64,000 nucleotides of DNA. Origin: an uncultured Methanoregula sp. (lineage in GTDB: Archaea; Halobacteriota; Methanomicrobia; Methanomicrobiales; Methanospirillaceae). The notes under the pieces are model-generated. The model ran no database searches. It was not told the DNA's origin and saw only the letters and a program-made list of their open reading frames with translations. The stretch covers positions 806,001-870,000 of the forward strand of contig NZ_OY787452.1 of the NCBI RefSeq assembly GCF_963678795.1, read 5' to 3'. Made by a program: the position numbers and the translations under genes. Positions 9,334 through 16,699 of this stretch are shown one piece after another; position 1 is the stretch's first letter; every line of letters begins with the position of its first letter.

Positions 9334-9896
9334 AGATCTGCGGGATTACCCGCCCGGAGGATGCACAATTCGCCGAAGATCTGGGTGCCGATGCAATCGG
9401 CGTTGTACTCTTCTCGGATTCGCCACGATCGATCTCTCCCGAGCGGGCACGGGAGATCTTCGATGCTGTCGGGCCTTTCACGGCAACAGTAGCGGTAACC
9501 CATACACGGTCCCGGGAAGATCTGGATCGGATCTTCGCCATTCAACCTCACGCAGTCCAGATCTTTTACCCGTTTTCATTCACAAAAGCCCCCGGCCCCC
9601 GCGTGATCCGTGCAATCGGTGCCCATGATGCCCTGCCGGAAGACTGCAGCGCGATCATTGTTGACGAGAGCCACGGGAAAGGGAAAGGGGTGGATCTCTC
9701 CCATGCGAGAAGTGTAGTACAGCGATCGAAAGTCCCGGTCATTCTGGCCGGCGGACTGACCCCCGGAAACGTGGCAGAGGCCATAGCGGCAGTCCACCCG
9801 TATGCCGTGGACGTGGCAACCGGTGTGGAAATTTCACCGGGAATAAAAGACCGGGAAAAGATGCGGGCATTCATCCAGGAAAGCAGGAGGGCATAA
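9324..9896 (+). CDS. trpF: Phosphoribosylanthranilate isomerase
   Basis: Catalyses the Amadori rearrangement between TrpD and TrpC. The 190-residue protein is slightly short for the family. The N-terminal [11 protein letters not shown] motif contains the catalytic Cys (residue 6), and [10 protein letters not shown] probably holds the acid/base Asp. [15 protein letters not shown] and [19 protein letters not shown] form the phosphate-binding end. The gene starts inside the trpC 3' end and stops one base before the trpB ATG. Confidence 0.95.
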   Translation: MRIKICGITRPEDAQFAEDLGADAIGVVLFSDSPRSISPERAREIFDAVGPFTATVAVTHTRSREDLDRIFAIQPHAVQIFYPFSFTKAPGPRVIRAIGAHDALPEDCSAIIVDESHGKGKGVDLSHARSVVQRSKVPVILAGGLTPGNVAEAIAAVHPYAVDVATGVEISPGIKDREKMRAFIQESRRA

Positions 9897-9897
9897 C

Positions 9898-11079
9898 ATG
9901 GTAACAGCAGGTAAAAAAGGAAGGTTCGGGAAATACGGCGGCCAGTACGTGCCGGAGACGATGATGAACGCGCTGCAGGAACTGGAGATCGCGTACGAGA
10001 AGATCCGCACTGATCCGGCGTTTATCCGGAACCTTGCCGCGTACCAGAAGGAATACGCCGGACGGGAGACACCCCTGACATTCTGTGCAAACATCTCACA
10101 GGAACTCGGGTGCAAAGTCTACCTGAAACGCGAGGATCTCGTCCACGGGGGTTCCCACAAACTGAACAATACGCTCGGCCAGGCACTGCTCGCAAAACAC
10201 ATGGGCAAGAAGAGGCTGATAGCCGAGACCGGTGCCGGCCAGCATGGCGTTGCAACCGCGATTGTCGGGGCGGCACTCGGGCTCCCGGTCGAGGTGTACA
10301 TGGGCGAGATCGACACGCGCCGGCAGGCACTCAATGTTTTCCGGATGGAACTGATGGGCGCGAAAGTAATACCGGTGAAATCCGGAACCCGCACGCTCAA
10401 GGACGCAACAAGCGAAGCCTTCCGGGACTGGGTGGCAAATGTCCGGGATACGTATTACCTGATAGGATCGGTTGTCGGCCCGCACCCGTATCCCGGGATG
10501 GTACGGGATTTCCAGTCAGTGATCGGGAGGGAGGCACGCGAGCAGGTGATGAAAAAAGAGGGGCGCCTGCCAGACTGTATTGTTGCCTGTGTCGGGGGCG
10601 GCTCCAATGCAATCGGGATCTTTTACCCGTTCCTTGACGACGATGTCGAACTTGTCGGTGTCGAGGCAGGCGGACATGGAATCGAGACCGGGGAACACAG
10701 CGCAACACTCTGTGCCGGGGAGCCGGGAGTGCTGCACGGGGCATTCTCCTACCTACTCCAGGATAAAGACGGGCAGGTACTGCCCACTCACAGTATCTCG
10801 GCAGGCCTCGATTACCCGGGTGTCGGTCCGGAGCATTCCATGCTCCGGGACGAGAACCGGGTCACGTACGCCGCAGTGAACGATCCCGATGTTATCGATG
10901 CATTCCGGTTCCTTTCCAGAAAAGAGGGGATTATACCGGCACTCGAGTCTGCCCATGCAGTTGCATACGTATTGAAGAATGCCGGCCGTTTCGACCGGGA
11001 CGATATCGTAATAATCAACCTCTCGGGGCGGGGAGACAAGGATGTGGCGGAGATCGCAAAACTGGAGGAGGTGAATTAA
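9898..11079 (+). CDS. trpB: Tryptophan synthase beta chain
   Basis: Condenses indole with serine using PLP. The 393-residue protein is of the TrpB1 type that pairs with TrpA. The PLP lysine is Lys88 in [44 protein letters not shown] (phosphate loop) and the C-terminal [10 protein letters not shown] are all present. It lies directly between trpF and trpA with one-base gaps, consistent with co-production of the alpha-beta complex. Confidence 0.97.
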   Translation: MVTAGKKGRFGKYGGQYVPETMMNALQELEIAYEKIRTDPAFIRNLAAYQKEYAGRETPLTFCANISQELGCKVYLKREDLVHGGSHKLNNTLGQALLAKHMGKKRLIAETGAGQHGVATAIVGAALGLPVEVYMGEIDTRRQALNVFRMELMGAKVIPVKSGTRTLKDATSEAFRDWVANVRDTYYLIGSVVGPHPYPGMVRDFQSVIGREAREQVMKKEGRLPDCIVACVGGGSNAIGIFYPFLDDDVELVGVEAGGHGIETGEHSATLCAGEPGVLHGAFSYLLQDKDGQVLPTHSISAGLDYPGVGPEHSMLRDENRVTYAAVNDPDVIDAFRFLSRKEGIIPALESAHAVAYVLKNAGRFDRDDIVIINLSGRGDKDVAEIAKLEEVN

Positions 11080-11080
11080 A

Positions 11081-11887
11081 ATGGGACGGATTGCCGAGGC
11101 ATTCAGGAACAGGAATTCCCCGGCGTTTATCGGTTTTACCGTGGCAGGAGATCCGGACAAAGAGACCTGCATCCGTGCAGCCCGGGCCCTGATAGCGGGA
11201 GGAACCGATATTCTCGAACTCGGGGTGCCCTTCTCGGACCCGGTGGCAGACGGACCAACCATCCAGAAGGCAGACGAGCGGGCCCTTGCCGCAGGAACAA
11301 CACCGGATACGGTCTTTGCGATCGTCCGCGAACTGCGTAAAAGTTCAGCAGTCCCCATTGTCTTCCTCGCGTACTACAACACGGTCTACCGGCGTGGGAT
11401 CCGGAAGTTTTACCAGGAGGCACACGATGCCGGGGTTGACGGGATCCTGATCGCTGACATGCCCTACGAGGAATCGGATGAAGTGACCGAAGCAGCAGCC
11501 GAGTTTGGGATCGACCCCATCATGCTCATAACCCAGACGACCACGGAGGACCGGATAAAGAAAATCGCATCGCGGGCACGCGGATACCTCTACCTTGTCG
11601 CAGTCCTGGGGGTTACGGGGGTCCGGGAGACGGTATCTGACGAAGCCTTCGCACTCCTGCGCCGCGTGCGCAGGCATACGGATCTCCCGCTCGCGCTGGG
11701 TTTTGGGATCTCTGCACCGGAACATGCAAAAACCTGCGCTGGCCAGGGTGCCGACGGGGTCATTGTGGGCAGCGCTATCGTGGATATCGTTGGCAGCATG
11801 CGGAATGACCCGCCAGGGATGGAGCGTACGCTCAGGGACTATGTTTCCCGTATGAAAGATGCAATGGGAACCAGCAAGAGCGATTAA
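11081..11887 (+). CDS. trpA: Tryptophan synthase alpha chain
   Basis: Cleaves indole glycerol phosphate to indole and glyceraldehyde 3-phosphate. The 268-residue TIM barrel has catalytic Glu46 and Asp57 in LELGVPFSDPVADGPTIQ, with the E. coli-like spacing of 11. The phosphate end (LGFGISAPEH, ADGVIVGSAIV) is intact. It is the last gene of the trp operon; an AT-rich stretch follows within 20 bases of the stop. Confidence 0.97.
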   Translation: MGRIAEAFRNRNSPAFIGFTVAGDPDKETCIRAARALIAGGTDILELGVPFSDPVADGPTIQKADERALAAGTTPDTVFAIVRELRKSSAVPIVFLAYYNTVYRRGIRKFYQEAHDAGVDGILIADMPYEESDEVTEAAAEFGIDPIMLITQTTTEDRIKKIASRARGYLYLVAVLGVTGVRETVSDEAFALLRRVRRHTDLPLALGFGISAPEHAKTCAGQGADGVIVGSAIVDIVGSMRNDPPGMERTLRDYVSRMKDAMGTSKSD

Positions 11888-11900
11888 ACATCATTCCGCT

Positions 11901-11915
11901 TATTTTTATTATAAA
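11901..11915 (+). promoter_or_regulatory. TATA box / T-rich end between trpA and the DUF333 lipoprotein
   Basis: TATTTTTATTATAAA can serve both as T-rich terminator for the trp operon and as TATA box about 30 bp before the lipoprotein ATG at 11943. Dual use is inference from position. Confidence 0.45.
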
Positions 11916-11942
11916 GGACTCGAAACGTATCCTGATATTATC

Positions 11943-12506
11943 ATGATGTCAAGAAACCGTACCATTATTCTCCTGGCAGCCTGCGTTATTGCAGCCCTGC
12001 TCATCGCGGGATGCACCCAGTCAGCTACCACGACACCGGCCACTACGGCAGCACCAACCGCTGCACCAACCACGGTTGCAGCAGCACCAGGCGCAGCCGG
12101 CATGGCAAACCCCGCATCCGTCAACTGCGGAAAAGTCGGCGGAAAGACCGAGATCAAGACAGGTGCCGACGGCGGTCAGTACGGCATGTGCTCGTTCACC
12201 AACGGGACTTCCTGCGAGGAGTGGGCACTCTTCCGCGGGGAAGGATGCAAGACCGGTGTCACCGCAGCAATAACAACTGCTGCACCTGCATCAGTTGGCC
12301 TGGCAAACCCCGCATCCGTCAATTGCGGGAAAGTCGGCGGAAAGACCGAGATCAAGACAGGTGCTGACGGCGGCCAGTACGGCATGTGCTCGTTCACCAA
12401 CGGGACTTCCTGCGAGGAGTGGGCGCTCTTCCGTGGTGAAGGATGCAAGGCCGGTGTCACTGTTGCGGTTACGAATGTAACAACAACCGCAGCCCCGGTA
12501 AAATAA
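11943..12506 (+). CDS. Lipoprotein with two tandem DUF333 domains
   Basis: A 187-residue exported lipoprotein. The signal peptide (IILLAACVIAALLIAGC) ends in a lipobox Cys near residue 21. A Thr/Ala/Pro linker follows, then two almost identical copies of a 50-residue Cys-containing domain (ANPASVNCGKVGG ... CEEWALFRGEGCK). This is the DUF333 signature, found in bacterial putative hemolysin/YoaF-like lipoproteins; no biochemical function is established. The C-terminus is another short Thr/Ala/Pro linker. The two copies are separated by an Ala/Thr-rich spacer and encoded by a DNA direct repeat. Confidence 0.85.
   Translation: MMSRNRTIILLAACVIAALLIAGCTQSATTTPATTAAPTAAPTTVAAAPGAAGMANPASVNCGKVGGKTEIKTGADGGQYGMCSFTNGTSCEEWALFRGEGCKTGVTAAITTAAPASVGLANPASVNCGKVGGKTEIKTGADGGQYGMCSFTNGTSCEEWALFRGEGCKAGVTVAVTNVTTTAAPVK
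12103..12262 (+). repeat. Direct repeat copy 1 (DUF333 domain DNA)
   Basis: 160 bp, aligned without gaps to 12301-12460 with about 8 mismatches by eye, most at third codon positions. Unit offset is 198 bp. It encodes the first DUF333 domain. Confidence 0.9.
12301..12460 (+). repeat. Direct repeat copy 2 (DUF333 domain DNA)
   Basis: 160 bp second copy of the repeat at 12103-12262, encoding the second DUF333 domain. The mostly silent differences indicate a recent in-frame duplication kept under selection, or gene conversion. Confidence 0.9.
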
Positions 12507-12521
12507 TTCTTTTTTGTTTTT
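12507..12521 (+). terminator. Oligo-T terminator after the DUF333 lipoprotein
   Basis: The stretch TTCTTTTTTGTTTTT starts at the stop codon, typical of archaeal T-tract termination. Confidence 0.5.
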
Positions 12522-12622
12522 ACCAGTAAACGAAGGGATCGCTCTCCCCACATGAAATCTCTGACAACATCCAGATTTTATACCGATTACGGGTAGTTTT
12601 CCACGTTATTCCGATACAAGTC

Positions 12623-12642
12623 ATTTCAAAATAATATGAAAT
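12623..12642. promoter_or_regulatory. Palindrome 1, candidate operator of the cupin-hgcAB operon
   Basis: Inverted repeat ATTTCA-N8-TGAAAT with perfect 6-bp arms, immediately upstream of the TATA-like stretch. The same arms recur at 12675-12694. A dimeric repressor or activator site is inferred; the regulator is not in the window. Confidence 0.55.
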
Positions 12643-12656
12643 AAAAAAGTATATCA
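12643..12656 (+). promoter_or_regulatory. TATA-like box of the cupin-hgcAB operon
   Basis: AAAAAAGTATATCA lies between the two palindromes, about 55 bp before the cupin ATG, placing a start site near 12675, inside palindrome 2. Confidence 0.45.
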
Positions 12657-12674
12657 TCTCCACCCGCAAAGGAT

Positions 12675-12694
12675 ATTTCAATAAAATTTGAAAT
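12675..12694. promoter_or_regulatory. Palindrome 2, candidate operator of the cupin-hgcAB operon
   Basis: Second ATTTCA-N8-TGAAAT element, centre-to-centre 52 bp (about five helical turns) from the first, and ending 12 bp before the cupin ATG. It overlaps the predicted transcription start. Confidence 0.55.
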
Positions 12695-12706
12695 GATGAT
12701 CCAGAT

Positions 12707-13072
12707 ATGACCCAGCAGACAATTGCCCTCACGGACCAGATGCGTAATGCAGATGCACTGGTATGGAATCCGCACGCAAAATTCCAGGGAGTTTTTTTGA
12801 AACACCTGGTTACCGGGAGCGATACCGGAGGTTATCTCTCGCTCCATCACGTACGGATCGATCCCGGCTGCGCCATTGGCGACCACACGCACGCAGGGAT
12901 GGTCGAGATCCACGATGTAATCTCGGGTGAAGGGACGTGCACGCTTGATGGGCAGGAGATCCGGTACTGCCCGGGCACCATGGGTGTTATGCCAGCCGAC
13001 AGGATTCACCGGATTCTTGCGGGGAAGAAGGGACTCCTTTTACTTGCAACATTCTCACCGGCGCTGGTCTGA
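12707..13072 (+). CDS. Single-domain cupin, first gene of the hgcAB operon
   Basis: A 121-residue cupin. Motif 1 has metal ligands His60, His62 and Glu67 (GDHTHAGMVEIHDVISGEG). Motif 2 includes PADRIHRI with His101, so the four-ligand metal site looks intact. Cupins of this size range from sugar isomerases to metal-binding sensors and dioxygenases, and the substrate cannot be read from sequence. It is 15 bp upstream of hgcA and apparently co-transcribed, downstream of the twin palindromes. A role in metal sensing or in sulfur/thiol chemistry linked to HgcAB is speculation. Confidence 0.85.
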   Translation: MTQQTIALTDQMRNADALVWNPHAKFQGVFLKHLVTGSDTGGYLSLHHVRIDPGCAIGDHTHAGMVEIHDVISGEGTCTLDGQEIRYCPGTMGVMPADRIHRILAGKKGLLLLATFSPALV

Positions 13073-13087
13073 GGCAGGAGTGCGAGC

Positions 13088-14152
13088 ATGGAACCAGAAA
13101 AAACAGAGCGTTGTGGATGTTCAAATGAGACTGCAGCTCCGGGATGTGGCTGTCAGGGAAAGACCATAGCCCCGGCCGGGATCCGGACAACGGACAGTAT
13201 CATTACCATGGCCAACAGGTTCGATCACTTCCTTGCCCGCTGGGCGGTCAGGAGAGGAGACCACCGGGTTGAGCCGGGCCTGTACCGGCTCGGTAACCCG
13301 ACACCGGATTCGCCGGTCTTTGTTTCGGCGAATTACACCCTGAGTTTCGATGCCCTGCGGTCAGCGCTTGGTGGCCGGGACAGTTACATCCTCGTACTTG
13401 ATACAAAAGGTATCAACGTCTGGTGCGCCGCGGGAAAAGGTACATTCGGGACCGAAGAACTCGTGCGGCGCATCGAAGTATCCGGCCTTGACGGGATAGT
13501 CCGGCACAGGAAACTCATCCTCCCCCAGCTTGGGGCGCCGGGTGTATCCTGGCCGGAGGTTATGAGAAAGACCGGCTTTGGTATCGAATACGGGCCGGTC
13601 CGGGCACGCGATCTTCCCGAGTACCTCAAATCGCATAAAGCAACTCCGGAGATGCGCCAGGTAACATTTCCGCTGTGGGACCGTATGGTACTGATCCCGG
13701 TGGAACTCGCCCACATTGCCCTCCCGGCTCTTGCAGCAGCACTCGCCCTCTGGTTCCTCGCTGAACCCGCAGCCGGTCTTGCCGCAGTTGTCGCAGTCGT
13801 TGCGGGAACCGTTCTCTTCCCAATCCTGCTCCCCGTTCTCCCCACGCACGACTTCTCCACCAAGGGCCTCATTCTCGGGATAATTGTCGCACTCCCGTTT
13901 GCCATCCTGTGGGGCGGAACAACTTCCCTGCCGTGGTGGGCACGGGCAGCAGGTGCATTAACACCGCTCCTCATCATACCAGCCGTGACTGCATATCTCG
14001 CGCTCAACTTCACGGGGTCGACAACATTCACGTCAAGGACAGGAGTAAAAAAAGAGATCTACCGGTATGTCCCGGTCATGGTTCTTATGGCAGGTGCCGG
14101 AATGGCACTGGGAATCATTCTCGGCCTTTGCCGGCTCATGGGGTGGGCATGA
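13088..14152 (+). CDS. hgcA: Mercury-methylating corrinoid protein HgcA
   Basis: Transfers a methyl group from its corrinoid to Hg(II), with HgcB as reductant. The 354-residue protein has the diagnostic cap-helix motif NVWCAAGK, with the cobalt-coordinating Cys113. The corrinoid domain spans about residues 40-195. Five TM helices follow (from MVLIPVELAHIALPALAAAL to VMVLMAGAGMALGIILGL), as in characterised HgcA. The normal physiological reaction of HgcA is not known. The N-terminus has two CGC motifs (residues 9-11 and 20-22), possibly metal-binding. The start at 13088 has CAGGAG upstream. It overlaps hgcB by four bases (ATGA). Confidence 0.96.
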   Translation: MEPEKTERCGCSNETAAPGCGCQGKTIAPAGIRTTDSIITMANRFDHFLARWAVRRGDHRVEPGLYRLGNPTPDSPVFVSANYTLSFDALRSALGGRDSYILVLDTKGINVWCAAGKGTFGTEELVRRIEVSGLDGIVRHRKLILPQLGAPGVSWPEVMRKTGFGIEYGPVRARDLPEYLKSHKATPEMRQVTFPLWDRMVLIPVELAHIALPALAAALALWFLAEPAAGLAAVVAVVAGTVLFPILLPVLPTHDFSTKGLILGIIVALPFAILWGGTTSLPWWARAAGALTPLLIIPAVTAYLALNFTGSTTFTSRTGVKKEIYRYVPVMVLMAGAGMALGIILGLCRLMGWA

Positions 14153-14469
14153 TGTTTGATTCGTACACGGAGAATACCCTCAGGCTCCATACCGACCGGT
14201 GTATAAACTGCAGGCGCTGCACTGAAGTGTGCCCGCACGCGGTCTTCGCTGCGGGAGAAGATACGGTCACCATAGCCCGGCCTGCTGCCTGCATGGAGTG
14301 CGGGGCATGTGCAGGGAACTGCCCGGTGCAGGCAATCGAAGTAGAGAGCGGTGTCGGCTGTGCCTGGGCGATGATAGGTGCAGCCCTGCGGGGAAAAGAC
14401 CTGGACAGCGGGGAGTGCAGCTGCGGCGGGGACGACAGCACCTGCTGTGGTGGCGGAGAGAACAGATGA
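14149..14469 (+). CDS. hgcB: HgcB, 2[4Fe-4S] ferredoxin partner of HgcA
   Basis: Reduces the corrinoid cofactor of HgcA. The 106-residue protein has two CxxCxxCxxxCP clusters (CINCRRCTEVCP at 18-29, CMECGACAGNCP at 48-59). It then has the HgcB-specific Cys71 (GVGCAWAM) and a C-terminal vicinal Cys pair (Cys99-Cys100), residues associated with Hg delivery in this family. An extra CSC sits at 90-92. The gene overlaps hgcA and arsC by four bases each, indicating a tightly coupled operon. Confidence 0.95.
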   Translation: MMFDSYTENTLRLHTDRCINCRRCTEVCPHAVFAAGEDTVTIARPAACMECGACAGNCPVQAIEVESGVGCAWAMIGAALRGKDLDSGECSCGGDDSTCCGGGENR

Positions 14470-14894
14470 CAAAGAAAGTCCGGGTTCTTTTCGTCTGCAC
14501 GGCAAACGCTGCCCGCTCGCAGATGGCCGAGGGGCTGCTCCGGGCAAAATATGGTGACCGGTATGAAGCATTCAGCGCCGGGACACGGCAATCAACATTG
14601 AGCCCGGACGCAGTTGCTGCAATGCGGGAGATCGGGATCGACATCTCGCACCACCGCTCAAAAACCCTTGACGAAGTTGCCGGGCAGCCCATCGATATCG
14701 CAGTAACGGTCTGCGACCGTGCGCACCAGGTCTGTCCGCTCATCCCTTTTGCAAAAAAAACGATTCACTGCGGATTTATGGATCCCCATACCGTGAAAGG
14801 CGCCCCCGGAGATATTGCCGGGGCCTACCGGTCAGTCCGCGATGCAATGGCCGCGTGGATCGACAGGGAATTCGGCGGATATCTTCCTGCGTGA
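14466..14894 (+). CDS. arsC: Arsenate reductase, thioredoxin-coupled low-molecular-weight phosphatase type
   Basis: Predicted to reduce As(V) to As(III). The 142-residue protein has the phosphatase loop Cys11-x5-Arg (VCTANAARSQMAE). Resolving cysteines Cys83 and Cys90 in VTVCDRAHQVCP have the spacing of Cys82/Cys89 in staphylococcal ArsC, so the thioredoxin-linked mechanism is likely. It overlaps hgcB by four bases as the last gene of the cupin-hgcAB operon. No arsenite pump or arsR is adjacent. A thiol-phosphatase role other than arsenate cannot be excluded. Confidence 0.88.
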   Translation: MTKKVRVLFVCTANAARSQMAEGLLRAKYGDRYEAFSAGTRQSTLSPDAVAAMREIGIDISHHRSKTLDEVAGQPIDIAVTVCDRAHQVCPLIPFAKKTIHCGFMDPHTVKGAPGDIAGAYRSVRDAMAAWIDREFGGYLPA

Positions 14895-14958
14895 GCGGGT
14901 ATCGCTGATCCACCACTCCCGGGTATACCGACACGGCACTTTTTCGCAAATGCCTTTC

Positions 14959-15027
14959 CCATGAAAATTAACTAAGTTGAGTTAACAATTCACATCAGAA
15001 TAAAGTCTGGAATTTTAATTTTCATGG
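14959..15027. repeat. 13-bp perfect inverted repeat upstream of malic enzyme
   Basis: Arms CCATGAAAATTAA (14959-14971) and TTAATTTTCATGG (15015-15027) are exact reverse complements separated by 43 bp. The spacer holds GTTAAC and other AT-rich elements. It could be a pair of operator half-sites or a hairpin in a long leader. It lies in the otherwise non-coding 14895-15113 interval. Confidence 0.7.
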
Positions 15028-15113
15028 TTTGGGTGTGAACGCCCGTTCATGTGCGTTTCTACAAGAAGATTGATGGGATATTATCGCCATCATTCAAAGA
15101 GGAAGTGCAGATC

Positions 15114-16328
15114 ATGAAGAAGGCAAAGAAGAGAGATATCTATGAAGAATCGCTCTCCCTCCATGAAAAATACCAGGGAAAGATCGAAGTTCATTCCAAA
15201 GTTGCCCTTGCCAACCGGAGAGATCTCTCCCTTGCCTACACCCCCGGCGTTGCTGCGGTCTGCAGGGAGATTGCAAAGGATAAGACCCTGGCCTACAAGT
15301 ACACGCTGAAAGCCAACACCATCGCAATCGTGAGTGACGGTTCACGTGTTCTCTCCCAGGGAAATATCGGAGGCTATGCTGCAATCCCGGTCATGGAGGG
15401 GAAGGCACTTCTCTTCAAAAAACTGGCCGGGATCGACGCGTTCCCCATCTGTTTTGAGAGTTACAATACACAATTCGCGGACAATGTCAGGAATATCGCC
15501 CCGGTCTTCGGGGGAATTGCCCTTGAGGACATCGCCGCTCCCAAATGTTTCGAGCTCGAAGAGTCCCTGCAGGGTATCGGCATCCCGGTGATGCACGACG
15601 ACCAGCACGGTACTGCCGTTGTGGTTCTCGCGGCGCTCCTGAATGCCTGCCGGGTCACAAAAAAGCGTTTTGAGGACCTGAACGTCGTGGTCTGCGGTGC
15701 AGGGGCTGCCGGTTTTGCCATCATACGGATGCTGAAGTGCATCGGGTACAACCCTGACCTCTGCAGCACGGTCAACGATATTATCGTGTGCGACCGGGAA
15801 GGCATTATCCACCGCCATCGCCCGGGACTGTACGCGAACAAATACAAATTCATTATCGGGGATGAGACGAACCACACCGGGCGGACCGGAACGCTTGCCG
15901 ATGCCATGGAGGGTGCAGATGTCTGTATCGGTGTCTCGGTGCCGGGGATCATCACCCAGCCGATGGTGCGATCCATGAACGACGATCCCATTATTTTTGC
16001 CCTCGCCCACCCGATGCCGGAGATCCTCCCCCACGACGCGCTCCAGGCAGGGGCTGCTATTGTCGGTACCGGGAGGGGGGAATATCCCAACCAGATCAAC
16101 TATGCCCTGGCATTCCCGGGAATCTTCCGCGGAGCGCTGGATGTCGCTGCTTCGCGAATATCCGATGAGATGAAAGTGGCAGCCGCCCATGCCCTGGCGG
16201 GTTACATCAAACATCCCAGAAAAGACCGGATCCTTCCTAAGATCCTTAACAGGAACGTCGTAACCACAGTTGCTGCTGCTGTACGTGAGGCAGCGGTTGC
16301 AAGCGGGTGTGCCCGCACGATCGAATGA
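15114..16328 (+). CDS. NAD(P)-dependent malic enzyme (oxaloacetate-decarboxylating)
   Basis: Decarboxylates malate to pyruvate. The 404-residue length matches the short prokaryotic malic enzymes. The substrate region (SLAYTPGVAAVCREIA), EGKALLFKKLAGIDAFPICF, GGIALEDIAAPKCFELEE and MHDDQHGTAVVVLAAL are present. The Rossmann fold shows VVCGAGAAGFAI. The C-terminus has the typical NYALAFPGIFRGALD. One usual glycine-rich stretch reads NIGGYAAIPVMEG. The ATG at 15114 follows GAGGAAGTGCAGATC; the in-frame ATG at 15051 would add 21 atypical residues. Pyruvate links it to the por operon. Confidence 0.93.
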   Translation: MKKAKKRDIYEESLSLHEKYQGKIEVHSKVALANRRDLSLAYTPGVAAVCREIAKDKTLAYKYTLKANTIAIVSDGSRVLSQGNIGGYAAIPVMEGKALLFKKLAGIDAFPICFESYNTQFADNVRNIAPVFGGIALEDIAAPKCFELEESLQGIGIPVMHDDQHGTAVVVLAALLNACRVTKKRFEDLNVVVCGAGAAGFAIIRMLKCIGYNPDLCSTVNDIIVCDREGIIHRHRPGLYANKYKFIIGDETNHTGRTGTLADAMEGADVCIGVSVPGIITQPMVRSMNDDPIIFALAHPMPEILPHDALQAGAAIVGTGRGEYPNQINYALAFPGIFRGALDVAASRISDEMKVAAAHALAGYIKHPRKDRILPKILNRNVVTTVAAAVREAAVASGCARTIE

Positions 16329-16333
16329 AGGGT

Positions 16334-16341
16334 TAGAAAAA
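16334..16341 (-). terminator. Short T-tract after the small membrane protein gene
   Basis: On the minus strand a run of six T residues follows the stop codon of the gene at 16346-16624; it lies between convergent genes. Confidence 0.35.
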
Positions 16342-16345
16342 AGAA

Positions 16346-16624
16346 TTATGCGAGTTCGATCTGGATTCCGCCTATCTTGCTTGCGAAGAAGTTATAGAGG
16401 AAGGCCATGATCGCACCGCAGATGAATCCCATGATGGCAAAGACGATCGGGAAGATGATGATCGTCATAACACCAAACGCCTCAAGGCCGGGCATTCCCT
16501 TGCCGTACCCGATTGCTATTCCCATCAATGCGAAGAGAACGCCGTAAACAAGTCCGAACACAATACCGAAGAGGGCCTCAATTTTTGCCCAGGACATAAT
16601 ATCAATACTTTTGATGACCGCCAT
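16346..16624 (-). CDS. Small membrane protein, two to three helices
   Basis: A 92-residue protein. MAVIKSIDIMSWAKIEALFG precedes two long hydrophobic segments (FGLVYGVLFALMGIAIGYG and FGVMTIIIFPIVFAIMGFICGAIMAFLYNFF), then an amphipathic end (GGIQIELA). This layout is common among small archaeal and bacterial membrane proteins of unknown function. It is convergent with malic enzyme and parallel to truA, with no operon partner. Confidence 0.75.
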   Translation of the reverse strand: MAVIKSIDIMSWAKIEALFGIVFGLVYGVLFALMGIAIGYGKGMPGLEAFGVMTIIIFPIVFAIMGFICGAIMAFLYNFFASKIGGIQIELA

Positions 16625-16699
16625 TAGCGCACCTACGTATGATTATCTGGAACTCCCGTAAAAAGACTTGCGTATTGCATCCGGATGGCCTTTTTGTCG

